DNA of 48,636 nt from Micromonospora sp. KC723 (GCF_004348595.1 NZ_SMKD01000030.1:1-48636), one strand, 5' to 3'. Shown: positions 11,215-18,958, numbered from the stretch's first letter. The notes: generated by a model from the letters alone, not told the origin. Translations and numbers: made by a program.

Positions 11215-12618
11215 GTGAGCCGGATCGTGATCATCGGCGGCGGGCCGGCCGGCTACGAGGCGGCCCTGGTCGCCGCGCAACTGGACGCGGACGTGACCGT
11301 GGTGGAGGCCGAGGGCGCCGGTGGCGCCTGCGTGCTCTCCGACTGCGTGCCGTCGAAGACCTTCATCGCCAGCTCGGAGGTGGTCACCGGTTACCGGGAC
11401 ACCGAGGAGTTCGGTGTGCACTCCGACGGGCTGGAGGCGGTGACGGTCGACGCGCGCGCGGTCCACGGGCGGGTGAAGCGGCTGGCCCTGGCCCAGTCCG
11501 CCGACATCCACGCCAAACTCGTGAAGGCCGGCGTCACCTTCGTCGCCGGGACCGCCCGGCTGGGCGAGGACACCCTCGGTCACACCCACCGGGTGATCGT
11601 CACTCCGGCCGACGGCGGTGGGGAGTACTCCGTCGCCGCCTCGACGGTGCTGGTCGCCACCGGCGCCACCCCGCGCCAGCTGCCCACCGCCCTCCCGGAC
11701 GGCGAGCGCATCCTCACCTGGCGGCAGGTGTACGACCTGCCCGAGCTGCCCCGCCACCTGGTGGTGGTCGGCTCCGGCGTGACCGGCGCCGAGTTCGCCA
11801 GCGCCTACCTGGCGATGGGGGTGGAGGTCACCCTGGTTTCCAGCCGGGACCGGGTGATGCCGCACGAGGACGCGGACGCGGCGATGGCCATCGAGCAGGT
11901 CTTCCGCAGCCGGGGCATGAGCATCCTCAACAACTCGCGGGCGGACGCGGTCCGGCGGACCGACGACGGCGTCGAGGTCCAGCTCTCCGACGGCCGCGTC
12001 GTGTACGGCTCGCACGCGCTGATCGCCGTCGGTTCCATCCCGAACACCGCCGGCCTGGGGCTGGCGGAGTACGGCGTCGAGTTGGCCCGGGGCGGTTACG
12101 TGACCGTCGACCGGGTGTCACGTACCAACGTGCCCGGCATCTACGCCGCCGGTGACTGCACCGGGGTGCTGCCGCTGGCGAGCGTCGCCGCGATGCAGGG
12201 GCGGATCGCGATGTGGCACGCGCTCGGCGAGGCGGTGCGCCCGCTGCGGCTGCGTACCGTCGCGGCGAACGTGTTCACCGACCCGGAGCTGGCCACGGTC
12301 GGCGTGTCCCAGGACGAGGTGGACGCCGGCAAGACCCCGGCCCGCCAGGTCATGCTGCCGCTGTCGGGCAACGCCCGGGCGAAGATGGACGACCTGGCCG
12401 ACGGCTTCGTGAAGCTGTTCTGCCGGCCGGCCAGCGGTCAGGTGGTCGGCGGGGTCGTCGTCGCGCCGAAGGCGAGTGAGCTGATCCTGCCCATCACGAT
12501 GGCGGTGGAGAACAACCTCACCGTCAACGAGCTGGCCCAGACCATCACGATCTACCCGAGCCTCTCGGGTTCGATCACCGAGGCGGCCCGCCAGCTCATG
12601 CTCCACGAACTGGAGTGA
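11215..12618 (+). CDS. lpdA: NAD(P)H-quinone dehydrogenase, LpdA-type flavoprotein disulfide reductase homologue
   Basis: A 467-residue FAD/NAD(P)-dependent pyridine nucleotide-disulfide oxidoreductase. FAD is bound by IIGGGPAGYEAA near the N-terminus and by the second ATGATPRQLP and third YAAGDCTGVLPLASVAAMQGR segments. The NAD(P) fold is VVVGSGVTGAEFASAYLAMG. The active-site region is GGACVLSDCVPSKTF with both Cys39 and Cys44. The C-terminal region reads TITIYPSLSGSITEAAR in place of the HPTxxE dyad of true lipoamide dehydrogenases, as in mycobacterial LpdA (Rv3303c), which reduces quinones. The start is GTG 11215 after GAAGGGCGAG. It overlaps the convergent DUF998 gene by 67 bp. Confidence 0.9.
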   Translation: MSRIVIIGGGPAGYEAALVAAQLDADVTVVEAEGAGGACVLSDCVPSKTFIASSEVVTGYRDTEEFGVHSDGLEAVTVDARAVHGRVKRLALAQSADIHAKLVKAGVTFVAGTARLGEDTLGHTHRVIVTPADGGGEYSVAASTVLVATGATPRQLPTALPDGERILTWRQVYDLPELPRHLVVVGSGVTGAEFASAYLAMGVEVTLVSSRDRVMPHEDADAAMAIEQVFRSRGMSILNNSRADAVRRTDDGVEVQLSDGRVVYGSHALIAVGSIPNTAGLGLAEYGVELARGGYVTVDRVSRTNVPGIYAAGDCTGVLPLASVAAMQGRIAMWHALGEAVRPLRLRTVAANVFTDPELATVGVSQDEVDAGKTPARQVMLPLSGNARAKMDDLADGFVKLFCRPASGQVVGGVVVAPKASELILPITMAVENNLTVNELAQTITIYPSLSGSITEAARQLMLHELE

Positions 12619-13265
12619 TCCGCCTGGCCCGCCGGCCGGTGCCGGCGGGCCACGCTCGCCGCGACCACCGCGAGCAGCGTGACCTCCGCGAGGATGAGCA
12701 GCCGTTCGACGAGGCCGATCAGCAACCGGTCTCCGGAGTACGCGGACCAGGCCATCGTTCCGGCCAGCAGCAGGCTGGTCGCGGCCAGGGCGCGCAGCGA
12801 GTTCCCGGCCCGTCCGGGCAGGTGGCCGGCGAGCAGCCAGCCGGCGACCGGAACGGCGAGGAAGGCGACGACCGAGGCGTACCGGTGCAGGTAGGCGGCG
12901 GTGTCCATGGAGGTGCCCGGCTCGTTGGTGGGGACGACGGCGGCGATGACCAGCCCGGCCGCCCAGATCAGCAGGAGCGCCGTGGCCGCCCGGTGCGCCC
13001 GTGCGGGGCGGCGGCCGGCGGCCCCCGACCCGCCGGGCTGTGCTCCGGCGCGCCACAGGGCCGGGACCAACACCGCCGTAGCGGCGGCGAGCACCGCCAT
13101 GGCGGCGTCGACGACGCCGCCCCGGTCGGAGACGGCGAAGTCGCTCACGGTCAACGACCACGGGTTCAGGTTGTCGTTGACCTCAAGGTGACCGATCACG
13201 GCGAGCAGCGTCGCCAGAGCGATCCCGCCGAGGGCCAGCAGGCCGTGGGCCCGGTTTCCACGCAT
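12552..13265 (-). CDS. DUF998 domain-containing membrane protein
   Basis: About 237 residues with six or so predicted membrane helices: GLLALGGIALATLLAVIGHL, VVDAAMAVLAAATAVLVPAL, ALLLIWAAGLVIAAVVP, YASVVAFLAVPVAGWLLAG, ALAATSLLLAGTMAWSAY and LLIGLVERLLILAEVTLLAV. The helix order and the HRYASVVAF and GLVERLLILAEV segments are typical of DUF998. The function is unknown. The ATG at 13265 was chosen; a GTG two codons upstream is also possible. The last 67 bp overlap the end of lpdA on the opposite strand. Confidence 0.78.
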   Translation of the reverse strand: MRGNRAHGLLALGGIALATLLAVIGHLEVNDNLNPWSLTVSDFAVSDRGGVVDAAMAVLAAATAVLVPALWRAGAQPGGSGAAGRRPARAHRAATALLLIWAAGLVIAAVVPTNEPGTSMDTAAYLHRYASVVAFLAVPVAGWLLAGHLPGRAGNSLRALAATSLLLAGTMAWSAYSGDRLLIGLVERLLILAEVTLLAVVAASVARRHRPAGQADHSSSWSMSWRAASVIEPERLG

Positions 13266-13267
13266 GA

Positions 13268-13332
13268 CCACAGTCTGTGGCCGCGGACACCCGAGACGGA
13301 TCCGGGACGAGTCCGGAGATCATCCCTGATCT
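13268..13332. promoter_or_regulatory. Two palindromes just upstream of the DUF998 gene
   Basis: CCACAG-T-CTGTGG (13268-13280) abuts the DUF998 start. AGATCA-TCCC-TGATCT (13317-13332) lies about 50 bp further upstream. Both are perfect and could be operators or small hairpins. No matching regulator is evident. Confidence 0.35.
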
Positions 13333-13722
13333 GCCCCTATCCGGCGACGCCGGTATCAGGTGAGCACGGACTGCGGAGGGCGCCCGATGGACCGCCGCGT
13401 CGGGCGGCAGGTGACGGACCTGCCCGTGTGCCGGGCGGAGCGGGAGGGCGGGCGGACGGGCGGTCGTCGGCGTACCGTTGTCGGCGCGCGGCCCACGCGT
13501 CGGGCCCCCCGTTCCCGACGACCGGGCCGCCTCGGGCCGCCGGCAGGTCCCGTGCCGGCGGCCCACCCCGTCTTGTGGCCTCATCCGTATCCGTGGCACG
13601 CGCTTCGTGCCGTGGCGCGGCCCCGCGCGGGTGTGCGAGCCCCGGTTGCCGCAATCGGCGTCGCGGACGGGTGGCGCGGAAACCGGTCGCGTCGGGGGAT
13701 GTTCCGGTCGTACGGTGGGGGC
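13281..13722. other. Structured gene-free region upstream of the Thr leader
   Basis: About 440 bp with no convincing coding frame. It contains a perfect 12-bp hairpin (GGGCCGCCGGCA at 13534-13545, loop of 7, complement at 13553-13564), a 6-bp hairpin (GGCACG 13595-13600 / CGTGCC 13606-13611) and a CGCG-rich inverted repeat just after it. The promoter of the synthetase operon must lie somewhere here, but no clear -35/-10 pair was found. Confidence 0.55.
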
Positions 13723-13776
13723 ATGCGCAGCGCGGTGGTGACCACGACGCCGGGAGATCCCGGCGTGCCGCACTGA
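13723..13776 (+). CDS. Putative threonine leader peptide of the ThrRS-like gene
   Basis: A 17-residue ORF, MRSAVVTTTPGDPGVPH, with GTGGGGG just ahead of the ATG. Codons 7-9 are three consecutive threonine codons (ACC ACG ACG, 13741-13749). It ends with TGA at 13774-13776, followed by a strong terminator-like hairpin, and a threonyl-tRNA synthetase-like gene starts 96 bp after its stop codon. Three Thr in 17 residues immediately before a Thr enzyme is the classical layout of a ribosome-mediated attenuator. The ORF is too short to be significant on its own; the argument rests on the arrangement. Confidence 0.6.
   Translation: MRSAVVTTTPGDPGVPH
13747..13766 (+). promoter_or_regulatory. Attenuator pause hairpin (1:2) overlapping the Thr codons
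   Basis: ACGCCGGG (13747-13754), loop AGAT, CCCGGCGT (13759-13766): a perfect 8-bp stem whose left arm begins within the third Thr codon. Its right side (GAT at 13756-13758 and CCCGG at 13759-13763) can instead pair with CCGGG (13797-13801) and ATC (13804-13806), giving a competing antiterminator. Confidence 0.55.
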
Positions 13777-13789
13777 CGTTTTCCGTCGA

Positions 13790-13820
13790 CGAGGCCCCGG
13801 GCGATCCGCCCGGGGCCTCG
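13790..13820 (+). terminator. Attenuator terminator hairpin
   Basis: CGAGGCCCCGGGC (13790-13802), loop GATCC, then GCCCGGGGCCTCG (13808-13820): a perfect 13-bp, nearly all-GC stem located between the leader ORF and the synthetase gene. There is no T-run, which is normal for actinobacterial terminators. Confidence 0.65.
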
Positions 13821-13872
13821 CGGCGTTCCAGGTCGGGTCGCTCTCGAGGCCTACCCGATCAAGGAGCGCGAC

Positions 13873-15090
13873 ATGATCGACCACCGCAGGCTCGGCCGGG
13901 AGCTGGACCTGTTCGTCTCCGACCCGCTCGCCGGTGCCGGCCTGCCGATCTGGCTGCCGGCCGGCGCCGCCGCCCGGCACGCCGTCGAGGAGTACGTCCG
14001 AGACCTGGAGCGCCGGGCCGGCTACCAGCACGTCTACTCACCGCCACTGGGCAAACGGGAGCTGTTCGAACTCTCCGGGCACCTCGGCTACTTCGCCGAC
14101 GACATGTTCCCGCCGATGCGGCTCTCCGCCGACGACGAGTTCGTGCTGCGCCCGGCGCTCTGCCCGCACCACGCCCTGGTGTGGCGCTCCCGTGGCCGCT
14201 CCTACCGCGAACTGCCGCTGCGCGTCGCCGAACTGGGCGGCATGTACCGGGCGGAACGCTCCGGGGTGCTCGGTGGGCTGTCCCGGGTGCGCGCCATCTC
14301 GCTGAACGACGCGCACAACTTCTGCGCCCTGGAGCAGGTGGGCGAGGAGGTACGGGAGATCCTGCGGTTGATCCGCGAGGCGCACGCCGCGCTGGGCGTC
14401 CGCCCGGCCGGTTTCCGGCTGTCGCTGCGCGGCCCGGGGGAGAAGTACGTCGGGGACGACGTCGAGTGGGCGCGGGCCGAGGCACTGCTACGCGGCGCGC
14501 TCGACGGGGTGGACCTCACTGAGGCCCCGGGGGAGGCCGCCTTCTACGGCCCGAAGATCGACATCCAGATCGTCGACGCCGCCGGGCGGGAGTCCACCCT
14601 CTCCACCGTGCAGCTCGACTTCGACAAACCGGAGCGGTTCGACCTGTCGTACACCGACTCCGACGGGGCCCGACGGCGGCCGGTGATGGTGCACCGCAGC
14701 CTGGTCGGCAGCATGGAACGGCTGTTCGCGTACCTGATCGAGGTGCACCAGGGTGCTTTCCCGCCCTGGTACGCCCCGGTGCAGCTGGTGGTGCTGCCGG
14801 TCGACGGGGCCCAGGCCGAGGCGGCGGGGCGGGTGGCCCGGCGGGCGCTCGACGCCGGACTGCGGGTCGAGGTCGACCACGCCGGTTCGCTGGGCGCCCG
14901 GGTCCGGGACGCGGCCCGCCGGAAGGTGCCGTACGTCGGGGTGGTCGGTGCCCGGGAGGCGGCCGACGGGGCGGTCGCGTTGCGGCTGCGGGACGGCCGT
15001 GGACTGGATCCGATGCCGGTACCGGACGCGCTCGGGCTGGTCGGCGCGGTGGTCGCCGCCCGGGCGGGGGACCTGCTCCCGGCGGGCTGA
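13873..15090 (+). CDS. Threonyl-tRNA synthetase-like protein lacking TGS and editing domains
   Basis: A 405-residue class II aminoacyl-tRNA synthetase. It begins right at the catalytic domain (MIDHRRLGRELDLF) instead of with the about 240 residues of N1/N2 editing domains found in ordinary bacterial ThrRS. Motif 2 is ELGGMYRAERSGVLGGLSRV (Arg126). Motif 3 is LVGSMERLFAYLIE. The zinc ligands of ThrRS are all present: Cys97 (RPALCPHH), His148 (NDAHNFC) and His274 (VMVHRS). Residues about 300-400 form the anticodon-binding domain (PVQLVVLPVDG and following). AAGGAG at 13861-13866 precedes the ATG. It is probably a second, accessory ThrRS under the attenuator upstream. It could alternatively charge a carrier protein or free substrate rather than tRNA, although the retained anticodon domain argues for tRNA. 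Confidence 0.88.
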   Translation: MIDHRRLGRELDLFVSDPLAGAGLPIWLPAGAAARHAVEEYVRDLERRAGYQHVYSPPLGKRELFELSGHLGYFADDMFPPMRLSADDEFVLRPALCPHHALVWRSRGRSYRELPLRVAELGGMYRAERSGVLGGLSRVRAISLNDAHNFCALEQVGEEVREILRLIREAHAALGVRPAGFRLSLRGPGEKYVGDDVEWARAEALLRGALDGVDLTEAPGEAAFYGPKIDIQIVDAAGRESTLSTVQLDFDKPERFDLSYTDSDGARRRPVMVHRSLVGSMERLFAYLIEVHQGAFPPWYAPVQLVVLPVDGAQAEAAGRVARRALDAGLRVEVDHAGSLGARVRDAARRKVPYVGVVGAREAADGAVALRLRDGRGLDPMPVPDALGLVGAVVAARAGDLLPAG

Positions 15091-15188
15091 GGCCTCGGGC
15101 CCGCCCTCGCCCGGAAGCCGGCCATCATCGGGACGGCCGCCGGGGCGGCCCCCAGCATCGCAGATCTACCTTGACCAGCCTCGACGGG

Positions 15189-15584
15189 TCAGGACCCGGT
15201 GACCGGCGAGGCGATTCCCACAAGGACGCCGTAGGGGTCTCTGACATAGGAGACCACCTGACCCCAGGGGGTGTCGTGCGGCTCGGCCAGGGCAGTGGCA
15301 CCCGCCGCGACCGCGCGGGCGAAGCCGCCGGCGACGTCATCGGTAATGAAGGTGAACTCGAGCCCCGCCGGTGGCATGGCGGGGTCGAGGGCGGTGTAGG
15401 GAACTGGCACTGCCTTCGCCCCCAGCCGGTGGCTGGTGAAGGCAAGCGACGTGCTGCCGGTATCGAGCTGGGCGAAATCGCCTGACTCGTGAACGAACGC
15501 GCGGGTGAGCCCGAAAGCCCGCTCGTAGAAGTCAACAGCTTGGACCACGTCCGAGACGTACACGATGGCGTAACCGAACCTCAT
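15189..15584 (-). CDS. VOC family protein (glyoxalase/bleomycin-resistance fold)
   Basis: A 131-residue single VOC module. The N-terminus MRFGYAIVYVSDVVQAVDFYERAFGLT is the typical first beta-alpha-beta unit, and the C-terminus VVSYVRDPYGVLVGIASP is the closing strand with the conserved DPxG. The middle LEFTFITDDVAGGFARAVAAGA matches the family. Members bind a divalent metal and act as lyases, dioxygenases or drug-binding proteins; none can be chosen here. The ATG at 15584 has GGGAG upstream. It converges with the ThrRS-like gene and lies downstream of the FtsX-type transporter on the same strand, 74 bp away. Confidence 0.86.
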   Translation of the reverse strand: MRFGYAIVYVSDVVQAVDFYERAFGLTRAFVHESGDFAQLDTGSTSLAFTSHRLGAKAVPVPYTALDPAMPPAGLEFTFITDDVAGGFARAVAAGATALAEPHDTPWGQVVSYVRDPYGVLVGIASPVTGS

Positions 15585-15658
15585 TGCGGCTCCCAGAACA
15601 TCAGTACGGAATGCGCCCAAGGCTATTACGGAGCCGGCGTTGGCGGGGTGTCGTCCGG

Positions 15659-18058
15659 CTACTCGCGCGACCGTAACCGGGTCCGGCGGGTTGGCAGGAC
15701 GCTGGCGACCACCGCCAACACCAGGCATGTGGCAACCACTGCGCCCATCGTCGGCCACGGTACGACCAGATCGACCGGGGCGTTCACCTGCTCGCTGAGC
15801 CCTTCACGGATGCTCAGGAGCGCGATGACGGCGACCGCGCCGCCGAGGAGCGCGCCGATCGCGACGACCAGGGCCGCCTCGGCCGCCACCGCCCACGCCA
15901 CCTGTCTACCGGTGGCACCGGACAGCCGGAGCACGCGGTGGTCGCCCTGCCGGTTCACGGCGGACATGAGCAGGGTGTTGGCGACCGCGATCGCGCCGTA
16001 GCCGGCGGACACGCCGATCAGCAGCACGGTGAAGACCCAGACGAGGCGGTCCTCCTCGCTGTCCACTTCGGCGGCGTACGTGGCGACGTCGACGACGCGG
16101 GCACCGGACCCGGGCGGCAACGGCACCGGCGCGTCGACGAGGATCGCCGAGGTCAGCGCCGAAGGGTCGTGGGCGCGTACCACCGCACGGGGCAGCAGGA
16201 GTTCGCCCGGCGCCGATTCGTTCGACACCATCGCCACCACACGCAGGAGCGTGAGCCGGCCGTCGGCGAAGGTGACCGGCACGGTCTGCCCGAGGCGCCA
16301 GCCGAGTCGCTCCGCGACCGACTGCGTGACGACGACCGTGTCACCGCCGGCCAGGCCGGTCAGCGCCCCGGCGACAACAGCGAACCGGTTGCGCGAAGCG
16401 GCGAAGGCCGCCGGGTCGACACCCAGCGCTGTCAGCGGCTCCGCACCGTCGGCGTACACGGTGGTGGGCAGGAGAGCGGCTCCCGGCACCGCGGCGACGA
16501 CCGCGTCGGTCAGACCGGGCGTGTTGTCCGGGGCGACGACCGAACCGGCGTTGATCGCCGCAAAGCGCCGCGCGGCATACGCCTCCGTCGAGGTCTGGAC
16601 CATGCCGGAGACCATCACCGCGAAACCGACGGTGAGCAGCACAGGCGCGGCACAACCGGCAGTTCGGCGTGCGGCGGTCAGGACGCTCTCCCGCACGAGC
16701 ATTCCGGTCGCCCCCCGCCCACGCGCGAACGGCCAGGCCAGCAGCCACACCAACGGCGCGATGAACGCGGGGGCCAGCAGGGCCGCCGCCACCACCAGCG
16801 CCATGGCACTGTAGAGCGCCAACGCCGCGCCGTCCTGGACATCGTCGGTGGTCGCGGTCCCGACGGCTCCCGCCAGCCCACCGGCGGCGGCCAGCGCGCC
16901 GGAGATCCAGCGGGCCCGGGTCATCGGGCGTGGCTCCACCGCCGCCGCCCGCAGTGCCTCCAGCGGTCGTACCCGCGCCGCCCGCCGCGCCGCAGACGCC
17001 GCCCCGAGCAGCGCCACCACCGGCCCGACCGCGAACGACGCGGCGACCGGCCAGACGAGGAACCGGACCTGGTACGTCGCCGGCTCGATCCCGGCATCCA
17101 CCAGCAGATCCCCCACCAGGGGAGCGAGCGCCGCGCCGAGCACAACCCCGACCAGCGCCGCCGCCCCGCCGACAACGACGGCTTCCCGGTAGAGCATCCG
17201 TCGGACCTGCCGTGGGGTGGCGCCGATGGCACGGAGCAGTCCCAGCTCGCGTCGCCGTTGGGTGACGTTGAACGCGAACGTCGAGGCGACCACGAAGACC
17301 GAGACGAATCCGGCCAGCGTCGCCACGGCGGTGAGGATCTGCGTCCCGATCCATCGGGTCCGGGCGTCCTCGCGCGGCTCGAAGGCCGACCGGGCATCGC
17401 CGGTGAGTACCCGCCCCTCGGTTCCGACGACGGCGCGGGCCGCCTCCGTCACCCGGGCGACGTCCGCATCGGGACGCAGGACCAGTCCGATCGCCCGCAC
17501 ACCGGGTGCCATGGTGGCGGCGACGGCGTCGGTGACATAGATCCCTGTCCCGTCCACCACGCCGGAGACCGTGTACGCGGCCGGCCCGGTCGCGGTCAAC
17601 AACGTCACCGCCGAGCCGGGCGACAGGCCGGTCGCCCGGTCCACCACCACCTCGCTGTCCCGCCGCGGTGGCGTGCCGGCAGCCAGTCGATCCGTACCGA
17701 GCTGACTGCTCGCCCAGCCATGGCCGTGGACCATCGCGGGGGCAGGTCGACCATCGGTGACCACCTGGATGTAGAAGGTGCGGTCGGGCACCGCCGTCGT
17801 CACTCCCGCGATGGCCGCCAGCCGGTCGGCGAGGTCGGCGGCCGTCCGCGACGACCACGGCCGCGGCTCCGGAAACGGATCCGCTGGTGAACTCACGACT
17901 GGGCTCTGGACCATGACCGCCGCCGCGGTCAGCCGATCCGGTACCTGGGGCAGGCCGGAGGCGAGCAGCAGAGTGCTGAGTGAGACGAGCGTTACCCCGA
18001 CGGCGACGGCCACGAACGCGCCCAGCAGCCCGTTCCAGCGTCCCCGCGGACTCAACAC
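15659..18058 (-). CDS. ABC transporter permease, duplicated FtsX/MacB-type
   Basis: A 799-residue membrane protein with two FtsX halves. The N-terminal helix (LLGAFVAVAVGVTLVSLSTLL) leads to a large extracytoplasmic domain, about 45-230. A three-helix FtsX core includes the cytoplasmic RRRELGLLRAIGATPRQVRRML coupling segment. After a linker (VLTAARRTAG) a second extracytoplasmic domain and a second FtsX core follow (RQGDHRVLRLSGATGRQVAWAV). Such permeases pair with a separate ATPase to move or extract lipids, lipoproteins or peptides at the membrane. The GTG start at 18058 overlaps the stop codon of the ATPase gene upstream by seven bases, indicating coupling. Confidence 0.9.
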   Translation of the reverse strand: MLSPRGRWNGLLGAFVAVAVGVTLVSLSTLLLASGLPQVPDRLTAAAVMVQSPVVSSPADPFPEPRPWSSRTAADLADRLAAIAGVTTAVPDRTFYIQVVTDGRPAPAMVHGHGWASSQLGTDRLAAGTPPRRDSEVVVDRATGLSPGSAVTLLTATGPAAYTVSGVVDGTGIYVTDAVAATMAPGVRAIGLVLRPDADVARVTEAARAVVGTEGRVLTGDARSAFEPREDARTRWIGTQILTAVATLAGFVSVFVVASTFAFNVTQRRRELGLLRAIGATPRQVRRMLYREAVVVGGAAALVGVVLGAALAPLVGDLLVDAGIEPATYQVRFLVWPVAASFAVGPVVALLGAASAARRAARVRPLEALRAAAVEPRPMTRARWISGALAAAGGLAGAVGTATTDDVQDGAALALYSAMALVVAAALLAPAFIAPLVWLLAWPFARGRGATGMLVRESVLTAARRTAGCAAPVLLTVGFAVMVSGMVQTSTEAYAARRFAAINAGSVVAPDNTPGLTDAVVAAVPGAALLPTTVYADGAEPLTALGVDPAAFAASRNRFAVVAGALTGLAGGDTVVVTQSVAERLGWRLGQTVPVTFADGRLTLLRVVAMVSNESAPGELLLPRAVVRAHDPSALTSAILVDAPVPLPPGSGARVVDVATYAAEVDSEEDRLVWVFTVLLIGVSAGYGAIAVANTLLMSAVNRQGDHRVLRLSGATGRQVAWAVAAEAALVVAIGALLGGAVAVIALLSIREGLSEQVNAPVDLVVPWPTMGAVVATCLVLAVVASVLPTRRTRLRSRE

Positions 18059-18786
18059 GACGCCTCCAGCTTGGCCATACGGGCGGCGATGGACTGCGCG
18101 TCGGCGCCAGTGAGTTCGTCCACCAGCCGCCCGTCGGCGAGGAGCAGCGTCCGATCGGCGATCGCCGCCGCGACCGGATCATGGGTCACCATGACGATCG
18201 TCTGCCCGTGCTGGTCGACGAGGTCACGGAGCAGGCCGAGCACATGCCGGGAGGTGGCGCTGTCCAGCGCGCCGGTCGGTTCGTCGGCGAAGAGCACCGC
18301 CGGCTTGGTGATCAGGGCGCGGGCGATGGCGACCCGCTGCTGCTCTCCGCCGGACAGCTCGCTGGGGCGGTGCCCGAGCCGGTCGCCGAGTCCGACGGCG
18401 TCCAGCGCGGCGGCCACCTCGCAGGCGGTCGGGCGTCGACCGGCCAGCCGCAGCGGCAGCGCGACGTTCTGCTCCGCGGTGAGGGATGAGACCAGGTTGA
18501 ATGCCTGAAACACGAAGCCGACCCGGTCACGGCGCAGCACGGTCAGGGCGGTCTCGTCGAGAGCGTCGATGAGGGTGCCGTCGACGGTGACCGTGCCCTC
18601 GACCGGCCGCTCCAGCCCTGCCGCGCAGTGCAACAGAGTTGACTTACCGGAACCGGATGGCCCCATCACGGCGGTGAAGGTGCCGCGCGCGAAGGCGACC
18701 GTCACACCGTCCAGGGCGGTCACCCTCCGAGGCTCGCGGCCGTACACCGCCCGTACGCCGTCCAGCGCCACTGTGGTTGTCGTCAT
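18052..18786 (-). CDS. ABC transporter ATP-binding protein (LolD/MacB class)
   Basis: A 244-residue ATPase partner of the downstream FtsX-type permease. Walker A is GPSGSGKST (about 42-50), the Q-loop region is VGFVFQAFNLVSSLTAEQNV, the signature is LSGGEQQRVAIARAL, Walker B with catalytic Glu is VLFADEPTGALD, and the switch His is in VMVTHDPVAA. The ALDSATSRHVLGLL segment is characteristic of the lipoprotein-export/macrolide family. ATG at 18786. It is divergent from a two-component system, which often controls this kind of transporter. Confidence 0.92.
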   Translation of the reverse strand: MTTTTVALDGVRAVYGREPRRVTALDGVTVAFARGTFTAVMGPSGSGKSTLLHCAAGLERPVEGTVTVDGTLIDALDETALTVLRRDRVGFVFQAFNLVSSLTAEQNVALPLRLAGRRPTACEVAAALDAVGLGDRLGHRPSELSGGEQQRVAIARALITKPAVLFADEPTGALDSATSRHVLGLLRDLVDQHGQTIVMVTHDPVAAAIADRTLLLADGRLVDELTGADAQSIAARMAKLEASC

Positions 18787-18885
18787 GCCTGGTCACGATG
18801 CCGTCGTCCGGACCCGCGCACATCGACCCCCAGCCGGCATTCGGTGCTCGAACCAGGGGCGTACCGGGGGGTTGCTCGGTGCGGC

Positions 18886-18906
18886 GGCATCATGCCGGAG
18901 GATGAT
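18886..18906. promoter_or_regulatory. Palindromes in the ABC transporter / histidine kinase divergent region
   Basis: GGCAT-C-ATGCC (18886-18896) is a perfect palindrome overlapping ATCAT-N8-ATGAT (18889-18893 / 18902-18906). It lies 100 bp from the ATPase start and 50 bp from the kinase start, a plausible response-regulator site. The assignment is inferred from position only. Confidence 0.35.
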
Positions 18907-18942
18907 CGGCCACGGGTGGACGCCGCCGACGCGACGGGCGGA

Positions 18943-18958
18943 TACCGTCGGCGGCGTG
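18943..18958 (+). promoter_or_regulatory. Candidate leaderless promoter of the histidine kinase gene
   Basis: TACCGT (18943-18948) is followed by 7 nt and the GTG start at 18956; no ribosome binding site lies between. Confidence 0.4.

Noticed and set aside
11215..12618. Dihydrolipoamide dehydrogenase of pyruvate dehydrogenase
   Set aside because: The C-terminal HPTxxE dyad is missing and no 2-oxoacid dehydrogenase genes are nearby.
13360..13776. A 138-residue protein ending with the Thr leader sequence
   Set aside because: Arg/Pro-rich shadow composition; only its last 17 codons have a good start site and the attenuator context.
18569..18955. Longer histidine kinase reading frame
   Set aside because: The first 129 codons are antisense to the ABC ATPase gene; the membrane region starts at GTG 18956, which has a -10 upstream.
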